From contig CADCET010000014.1 of assembly GCA_902800495.1 (NCBI GenBank), positions 1-61,891 on the forward strand: a DNA stretch of 61,891 nucleotides. The letters run 5' to 3'. The position numbers and the translations under genes were made by a program. This stretch comes from an uncultured Prevotellaceae bacterium. GTDB taxonomy: Bacteria > Bacteroidota > Bacteroidia > Bacteroidales > Bacteroidaceae. The notes under the pieces were generated by a model. That model made no database searches. It saw only the letters and a program-made list of their open reading frames with translations, and was not told where the DNA came from. Within the stretch, counting starts at the first letter, position 1. Each line of letters begins with the position of its first letter. Positions 56,835-61,891 of this stretch are shown here, one piece after another.

Positions 56835-58256
56835 TTAATAAGCCTTTTTGTCATGTACGACCATCGTTCTGAAGGTCATCCAGATGATACGCAGATCGAG
56901 CCAGATGGTCCAGTTCTCAATATACCAGATATCCTGCTTCACGCGCTTCTCCATCTGCCACAGCTCCCTCGTCTCTCCCCGGTAGCCCGTCACCTGGGCC
57001 CAGCCGGTGATGCCGGGCTTCACGAAGTGCCTGACCATATACCGTTCTATCAGCTGCGAGTACTTCTCTGTATGATAGAGCATGTGCGGTCTTGGTCCCA
57101 CCACGCTCATGTCCCCCTTGAACACGTTCCAGAACTGCGGCAGCTCGTCGATATTGTATTTCCGCATGAAGTTACCGAAGGGGAACTTCCTCGGGTCGTT
57201 CTCGGTGGCCTGCAGCTTGTCGGCGTCCTTGTTCACACGCATTGAGCGGAATTTGTAACAGAGGAAGTTCTTGCCGTTGTAGCCCGTCCGTTCCTGACGG
57301 AAGAAGACCGGTCCCGGACTCTGTATCTTGATAATCAGTGCCACTATCGGCAACAGGGGAATACCGACAATGAGGACTATCAGCGACATCACGAGATCGA
57401 ACAGCCGCTTGAGGGACTTGTGCATGGGGTATTCCAAGGGTACTTCGTACGTTGTGAACAGCTCCATGTCTTCATAGAGTTCCCGCTTCAGTCTCATGCC
57501 AAGCTGCTCCACCGATATCGGAACGTAATAGAACCTGATGACATGGCGGTCACAATAGTCCGACAAGATCTTCACCTTCTCCCGTTCACGTCGCGACAGA
57601 CAGACATACAGTTCATCACCTAAGGTGAGCGGCTCCTCCCGCTCCACGGCCTCTATCAGGTCGGAGACAGTGCCGAACACAGGAATCTTATTGTCCTTCT
57701 CGTCTTGTTCAGCAATCGGGTTGGCATTCGTATACAGTCCGACCACGCGATAGCCTAACGTCGGATTTCCTTTCAGCATCGTATAGAGCGTTGACAGTTC
57801 CGAGTCGTCACCCACAAACGTCACCGTCCTGGTGTTCATGCCCAACTGTCTGAACTGCTTGATGGCTAAGCGTTCCAACACCCTGAGGACCGTCATCACC
57901 AGCATCTGGCAGATACCGAGATCCACCAGCATCCATCCTATGGGGCGGTTCACCTCTATCAATTTCATGATCAGGTAGGCAATGAGCGTCTGGGTAACCG
58001 TCAGTTCAAAAACCTTTCTGAGGATGTCGCCTCCCGACACCATTCGCAGGTGGATGATCGTGCTGAACTTCCACATCGACAGTGCCATCGCTAAGTTACA
58101 CACCACCCACAGTGTCTCTGTCCGCCCAACGCTCCACGTCTGCAACGTCGGACTCCACATGCGAAACAGGATCAGTATCCCGTTGAGCATCAGCAGGTCA
58201 ACGAGCATCACTGTCCATTTAATGAGTGTATTTGTTTGAGTATTACTTCTTGCCAT
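56835..58256 (-). CDS. Polyprenyl glycosylphosphotransferase, WcaJ-like
   Basis: A 473-residue membrane enzyme that starts exopolysaccharide synthesis by moving a sugar-1-phosphate to undecaprenyl phosphate. Four N-terminal transmembrane helices and a CoA-binding-like domain precede the catalytic PF02397 part: 'FFRQERTGYNGKNFLCYKF', 'DELPQFWNVFKGDMSVVGPR' and 'KPGITGWAQVTGYRGET'. The specific sugar cannot be read. It overlaps the nucleotidyltransferase-like gene by 14 bp. Confidence 0.94.
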   Translation of the reverse strand: MARSNTQTNTLIKWTVMLVDLLMLNGILILFRMWSPTLQTWSVGRTETLWVVCNLAMALSMWKFSTIIHLRMVSGGDILRKVFELTVTQTLIAYLIMKLIEVNRPIGWMLVDLGICQMLVMTVLRVLERLAIKQFRQLGMNTRTVTFVGDDSELSTLYTMLKGNPTLGYRVVGLYTNANPIAEQDEKDNKIPVFGTVSDLIEAVEREEPLTLGDELYVCLSRREREKVKILSDYCDRHVIRFYYVPISVEQLGMRLKRELYEDMELFTTYEVPLEYPMHKSLKRLFDLVMSLIVLIVGIPLLPIVALIIKIQSPGPVFFRQERTGYNGKNFLCYKFRSMRVNKDADKLQATENDPRKFPFGNFMRKYNIDELPQFWNVFKGDMSVVGPRPHMLYHTEKYSQLIERYMVRHFVKPGITGWAQVTGYRGETRELWQMEKRVKQDIWYIENWTIWLDLRIIWMTFRTMVVHDKKAY

Positions 58257-59334
58257 AGCGTTCTTTTGTTATTGTTCTCCACGCCGCATGATACAGCCTG
58301 AACATCGGTTCACACGCAACTTCCCCAGGATAGTCTATCAGGAACCGGCTGTTACGTCGTAGCTTCTGCCAGTTCTTGTCGACGAACCCGCCCCCCTTCT
58401 TCCAGAACCGCGTCTCAAACTGTCCGAAGTTGCCGGCCTGCGCCACCTCGTCCAACAGTCGTTGTCCGCCTTTCTCGTCAGGGCGGCAGAGCAGGCGGTC
58501 GTCCTCTAATCCGAAGACCGTCTTCTCGATATACATCACTGCCCTTGCAAACCTATAGAGGTTCATGCCCTCCAGTTCCCGGGCCGTCGTTCTTCTCTCC
58601 TCCTCCGTCAGCCGTTGCAGCACGTAGTAGTAGTCCATGAAGTGTCGCAGTCCGATACCCTCGATCAGGAAATGGATGAAGATATGTGCCATCTGATACA
58701 CCGCGTTGAACAGCGGCGTCGGCACGGCCACCTCCCCGTCCTTCTCCGACAGTTTCACCTTGTTCGCAAAGCAGGCCTCCTTCTGTTTCCGGAAGAACCG
58801 CTGCAACCGCCGGTGACTCCGTGGGTTCGTCATATACATGGGCATATAGTGTACTTCCACCTCTGCATCCTTTAACAGCGGATAGGCCACATGGTGGTAG
58901 GCAAAATGTACGTCCGGGTATCTGTTCAGCACAAAGCGTAGTATGTCCTTGCGCTCGCCGTCAAGCCAGATGTCGATATCGCCACACTGCCGGTACTGCG
59001 GTTCGGGATACATCAGCGCGTTCCCCTGCCCTTTCAGTATACAGCTTCTGTAGCCTGTCTGCCGGAAGTGTTCCGTCAGTTCCACGCAATAGCCGTTGGC
59101 ACGGCCGTTCTGCTGTTCTATGAGACGCGTATCCATGTGCCACGACAAGAGACAGTCCGTATAGGGCCGCTGGTCCTCTGGCAGCTTCTTGATAGCCGAG
59201 TAGGTCACGCCGAGTATAGCCTGCTGGTAGCAGAACTCATTCAGCTCATCCCACTCCTTGTCCGTCAGGCGGGCATCCATGCTGTCTGCCCTGTCCAACG
59301 CCACCGCTATCAACTGTACTGCCTTATCTATCAT
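58243..59334 (-). CDS. Nucleotidyltransferase-fold protein (PF14907-like)
   Basis: A 363-residue protein of the 'uncharacterised nucleotidyltransferase' family. 'CILKGQGNALMYPEPQYRQC' followed by 'GDIDIWLDGERKDI' gives the G..(x)..DxD pattern of the Pol-beta fold. The C-terminal half is helical. Relatives sit in many capsule and lasso-peptide clusters; the substrate is unknown. In this operon it may modify a sugar or lipid-linked intermediate. Overlaps the glycosyltransferase upstream by 11 bp. Confidence 0.85.
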   Translation of the reverse strand: MIDKAVQLIAVALDRADSMDARLTDKEWDELNEFCYQQAILGVTYSAIKKLPEDQRPYTDCLLSWHMDTRLIEQQNGRANGYCVELTEHFRQTGYRSCILKGQGNALMYPEPQYRQCGDIDIWLDGERKDILRFVLNRYPDVHFAYHHVAYPLLKDAEVEVHYMPMYMTNPRSHRRLQRFFRKQKEACFANKVKLSEKDGEVAVPTPLFNAVYQMAHIFIHFLIEGIGLRHFMDYYYVLQRLTEEERRTTARELEGMNLYRFARAVMYIEKTVFGLEDDRLLCRPDEKGGQRLLDEVAQAGNFGQFETRFWKKGGGFVDKNWQKLRRNSRFLIDYPGEVACEPMFRLYHAAWRTITKERYGKK

Positions 59335-60127
59335 ATTTCTCCTTGAGGATGTTCCAAATGAACAGCGGATTACCTATCACATAGCGCCGCCACATGCGTC
59401 GCGGCTCCTTGATCAGCCTGTACAGCCACTCCAAGCCGTGCTCCTGCCACCATAGCGGTGCCCGCTGGGCTGTCCCGGCAAAGAAGTCGAAGACCGCCCC
59501 GATCGTTCCCACGTGGCAGTTGATATCCAGTTCCTGCCAGTGGCGGTAAGTCCACTTCTCCTGTTTCGGGGCCGTCATGCCTATCCACAGCAGGTCGGGC
59601 TTCGCCTCATTGATGGCCTTGATGATGGTCTGGTTGTCTTCTTCCGAGAACTCCTTCTTATACGGCGGTGAGTACGTCACCACCTCTAAGTTCGGGTAGT
59701 CTACCGCCACCCGTTCCCGAATCAGTCTCAGCACCTTCTCCGACGATCCCATGAACATCACCCTCTTCTTAACGTTTTCGTTTTCGTTGACGTTCTTCGC
59801 AAGCGAAGCGTCTCCTATCGTCGCCGAGCGGACGTTATCGTTGGCATTCATCCTTTGCATCTCAAAAGCAAACAAGTCCCATCCTGCTATGCGTTCCTTC
59901 GGCTGACTTTTCCCTTTCAGCCACCGGCACGCCTTGACGATGGAGCTGCCGTCAGGAATCAGGTAGTCGCCGCCACGCAGGGCTTCTGCGAACTCCTGAT
60001 CCTTCTGCGCCACGTTATACGAGTGTGCATTGATAGTGTTGATCAGCACCTTCCCTTCAGGAATAGCCATCAACTCCTCTTTAGACCCTACCAGTTCAAG
60101 TTCTGAAAGCGCCAGCATCAATTTCAT
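59324..60127 (-). CDS. WecG/TagA/CpsF glycosyltransferase with in-frame insert
   Basis: A 267-residue GT26 enzyme from ATG 60127 (an in-frame GTG lies three codons earlier). 'INTINAHSYNVAQKD' , 'GDYLIPDGSSIVKACRWLKG', 'ERIAGWDLF' and 'KPDLLWIGMTAPKQEKWTYR' are family landmarks, and 'QRAPLWWQEHGLEWLYRLIK' is the membrane-binding C-terminus. Residues about 94-120 ('NANDNVRSATIGDASLAKNV' and 'NENENVKKR') interrupt the usual short link before 'VMFMGSSEKVL' and look repeat-derived. The enzyme adds the second sugar to the lipid-linked intermediate. First gene of the EPS operon; promoter at 60151-60182. Confidence 0.9.
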   Translation of the reverse strand: MKLMLALSELELVGSKEELMAIPEGKVLINTINAHSYNVAQKDQEFAEALRGGDYLIPDGSSIVKACRWLKGKSQPKERIAGWDLFAFEMQRMNANDNVRSATIGDASLAKNVNENENVKKRVMFMGSSEKVLRLIRERVAVDYPNLEVVTYSPPYKKEFSEEDNQTIIKAINEAKPDLLWIGMTAPKQEKWTYRHWQELDINCHVGTIGAVFDFFAGTAQRAPLWWQEHGLEWLYRLIKEPRRMWRRYVIGNPLFIWNILKEKYDR

Positions 60128-60150
60128 CACAAACACTTTATTTCAGCCTG

Positions 60151-60182
60151 CAAAGGTAGTGTTTTTCTTCAACACTTCCAAA
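60151..60182 (-). promoter_or_regulatory. Promoter of the exopolysaccharide operon
   Basis: Minus-strand TTTG (60179-60182), a 20-bp gap, TACCTTTG (60151-60158), 24 bp upstream of ATG 60127. Confidence 0.75.
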
Positions 60183-60246
60183 TGTTTCGCAAGAAAAGTG
60201 TTGACACCGCAAAAACGAAGATACGCCACTATCAGTATCCGCCTCT

Positions 60247-61821
60247 TCACGAAGTATGTTTTTCTATCAAGCACGTATGGGTCTTGCTTTTCCTGTCGTA
60301 GTTGATGCCGACAAGTAGGATGTTGTTGCAGTATGGTGCCACCTTGTCGGGGTATTGCTTCCGCTTGATCTGGCTGATGGCCGTATCGGCATCCTTGTCA
60401 CATTTCAGTTCCACGACGATGGCAGGTGACTCTACGTTTTTGCGTGGAATCAGCACCAGGTCGGCGAAACCTTTCCCCGAGGCATATTCCCTGTGAACGA
60501 TATAGTCGTTCTTGGCATAGTAGTAGGCCAGACTGATGACACAAGCCAGGGAATTTTCGTTATTATAGCTGAGAATGCTGGTGTTCTCGTCGTGTACAGC
60601 CTCAATGGCCTTGGCCACAGCCTCGGCGTTACCGTCGAGCGTGTCGTGAAGCAGTTGCTCTGACAGCCGAAGAGAATCAACCACTGGTTTCCAGTCGTTT
60701 TCACGAACGGCCGTCTCCAGTTCTCCTGCCACTTCCATATTCGGCACGTAACACACCCTGCGCACACGGTCGTAACTCAAATAGCCCAAGTGGATAAGCA
60801 CCGTCAGCACATCGTCCTTACTGTTCACCACCGCCAGGTCATTCTGGAAACCGGTGGTGTTAACAGCACATCGTCCACCAGCGAGCAACAGGATAATGTC
60901 ATCCTTCAGTCCCTCATAATTCATACTGATATACGATGATATGGCATCGACGGCTCCAGTGCGCCCCCAATAGCTTTCGCACCAGTGTTCCCTAACTGCC
61001 GTCATCACTGAGTTAGGGTTGAAAATAGATAGTTCATTTCCTATCTGATAACCGTCATACCACTTCACCAACTCATCGTAATCCATCATATATTTTTCAG
61101 ACAACGCTTTGACCTCGTTCGTCGTAAATCCGAAACAGCCTGCCATACCACCCGGTTTTACCATGGAATACTCTTGAAAATTATTCATGGCCGACTGCGT
61201 TTTATACTTCTTGATAGGCAGGATGCCCGTCATATAGACCCCAGCAAACACATCCGCAGACAGTCCTCCCTTGAACATACGGCGCAACCAGTTGACATAG
61301 CAATCCATCGCAGAAGTGTCAGTCTCAAACTCACGGCAAATGGCATCCCACTCGTCGATGATGAAGATGAAGCGCTGGCCTGTAGATACTGCAATGCGGC
61401 AAAGATCCCCCATCAGGTCATCTTTCGCACGGAACTCTACTTGAGGATAGGCATCCTGCACATCTTCTCTCAACTCTTCTTCAATATGTCCAACAATGTC
61501 ATCATCCTTGTAACGTGTTACAAAGTCAGACATATCCAGATATATCACCGGATACTTGTTCAAGTGTTTCTCAAACGACTCATCGCCGGCAATCTTCAGG
61601 TCAGCAAACAAGCTGCGCGAGTCGCAAGAATGGTCGTAATAGGCCGCCAACATCTTGGCCGCCATTGACTTACCGAACCGACGGCAACGTGAAACGCAGG
61701 TAAAGCAGTTCTCGGTGAACAACGTTCTGTTCACCACAGCTATCAGCTCCGTCTTGTCCACATACTCACTATTGCGAATACGCTGAAAAGCTTCATTTCC
61801 TTTGTTGATATACAGTCCCAT
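60247..61821 (-). CDS. AAA-ATPase-like protein with PD-(D/E)XK nuclease domain
   Basis: A 524-residue protein from ATG 61821 ('MGLYINKGNEAFQRIRNSEY'). Residues about 1-280 are an AAA-ATPase-like domain (PF09820 type) with the degenerate P-loop 'CRRFGKSMAAKMLAAYY' and Walker B 'RFIFIIDEWDAIC'. The C-terminal 120 residues are a PD-(D/E)XK fold (PF08011 type): 'GKGFADLVLIPRK' then 'PAIVVELKCDKDADTAISQI'. Bacteroidota genomes carry many paralogs; their role is unknown, with mobile-element or defence functions proposed but unproven. Single gene with its own TATCTTTG element at 61844-61851. Confidence 0.88.
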   Translation of the reverse strand: MGLYINKGNEAFQRIRNSEYVDKTELIAVVNRTLFTENCFTCVSRCRRFGKSMAAKMLAAYYDHSCDSRSLFADLKIAGDESFEKHLNKYPVIYLDMSDFVTRYKDDDIVGHIEEELREDVQDAYPQVEFRAKDDLMGDLCRIAVSTGQRFIFIIDEWDAICREFETDTSAMDCYVNWLRRMFKGGLSADVFAGVYMTGILPIKKYKTQSAMNNFQEYSMVKPGGMAGCFGFTTNEVKALSEKYMMDYDELVKWYDGYQIGNELSIFNPNSVMTAVREHWCESYWGRTGAVDAISSYISMNYEGLKDDIILLLAGGRCAVNTTGFQNDLAVVNSKDDVLTVLIHLGYLSYDRVRRVCYVPNMEVAGELETAVRENDWKPVVDSLRLSEQLLHDTLDGNAEAVAKAIEAVHDENTSILSYNNENSLACVISLAYYYAKNDYIVHREYASGKGFADLVLIPRKNVESPAIVVELKCDKDADTAISQIKRKQYPDKVAPYCNNILLVGINYDRKSKTHTCLIEKHTS

Positions 61822-61843
61822 AGAATGCTTGTCTTTTGGGCTA

Positions 61844-61851
61844 CAAAGATA
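61844..61851 (-). promoter_or_regulatory. -7 element of the AAA/PD-(D/E)XK gene
   Basis: TATCTTTG on the minus strand, 22 bp upstream of ATG 61821; this also argues against the longer open frame starting at 61854. Confidence 0.65.
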
Positions 61852-61891
61852 CACAATTGTTTTCTATTCTGAAAGAAATTACGGGAAATTA

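Overview
The window reads as a chromosomal segment of a Bacteroidota bacterium, most likely Prevotellaceae. The signs are: the Bacteroidota promoter pair TTTG-N19/20-TAnnTTTG upstream of many genes; a BspA-type leucine-rich-repeat protein; a LruC/DUF4842 lipoprotein; secreted proteins ending in an 'xxDLQGRxV...KGxYIxxxK' tail; a Rho factor with a long disordered insert; pyrophosphate-dependent phosphofructokinase; a TagA/WcaJ/CpsB capsule cluster; and an AAA/PD-(D/E)XK protein. No organism name can be proven from sequence alone.

Layout. 1-5,700 is accessory DNA on a patchwork of repeats: a truncated gene, a BRO-type phage antirepressor, two hypothetical genes, a REP-like hairpin, a frameshifted hsdR remnant and two PIN-toxin/antitoxin pairs in opposite orientation, with one terminator-bearing repeat present three times. 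5,525-7,275 holds a secreted BspA-like protein and a 49-residue peptide gene just downstream. 7,848-15,436 holds proS and an RND tripartite efflux operon. 15,561-16,442 holds a secreted hypothetical protein and two identical tRNA-Asp genes. 16,519-21,119 is one leftward operon (engB, ABC-F ATPase, recR, small membrane protein, GT2 glycosyltransferase, GNAT acetyltransferase), divergent from rho. 23,413-31,065 runs leftward: an RNase D-like exonuclease, an RlmI-like methyltransferase, tilS, ilvD and a membrane-spanning AraC regulator with a beta-propeller sensor. 31,173-37,666 runs rightward: ftsK, a lolA-like gene, a small secreted protein and a multidomain pectate lyase. 37,778-44,590 contains a LruC lipoprotein, an MgtC-like gene overlapping antisense with a His-rich P-type ATPase, a FadL-like outer-membrane protein and a Tyr/Gly/Ser-rich secreted protein. 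44,720-48,824 holds prmA, a lipoprotein, a GH25 lysozyme and pfp. 48,999-55,546 is a compact rightward operon (small protein, PlsC acyltransferase, amidase/golvesin-domain protein, small protein, YgiQ radical SAM protein, PP2C-like protein). After tRNA-Arg, 56,125-60,127 is a four-gene leftward exopolysaccharide operon, followed by an AAA/PD-(D/E)XK gene.

The most unusual signal is not a single gene. Short repeats (8-bp and 9-bp minisatellites, heptamer-like runs, a hairpin-cored element and a 22-bp family) sit between genes and have also been placed in frame inside conserved genes: prmA, ygiQ, the WecG/TagA glycosyltransferase, the BspA-like gene and the 3' end of the RND pump. Several would change a reading frame or a protein terminus if copy number changed. 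Positions were read by eye; no homology search or computation was run.
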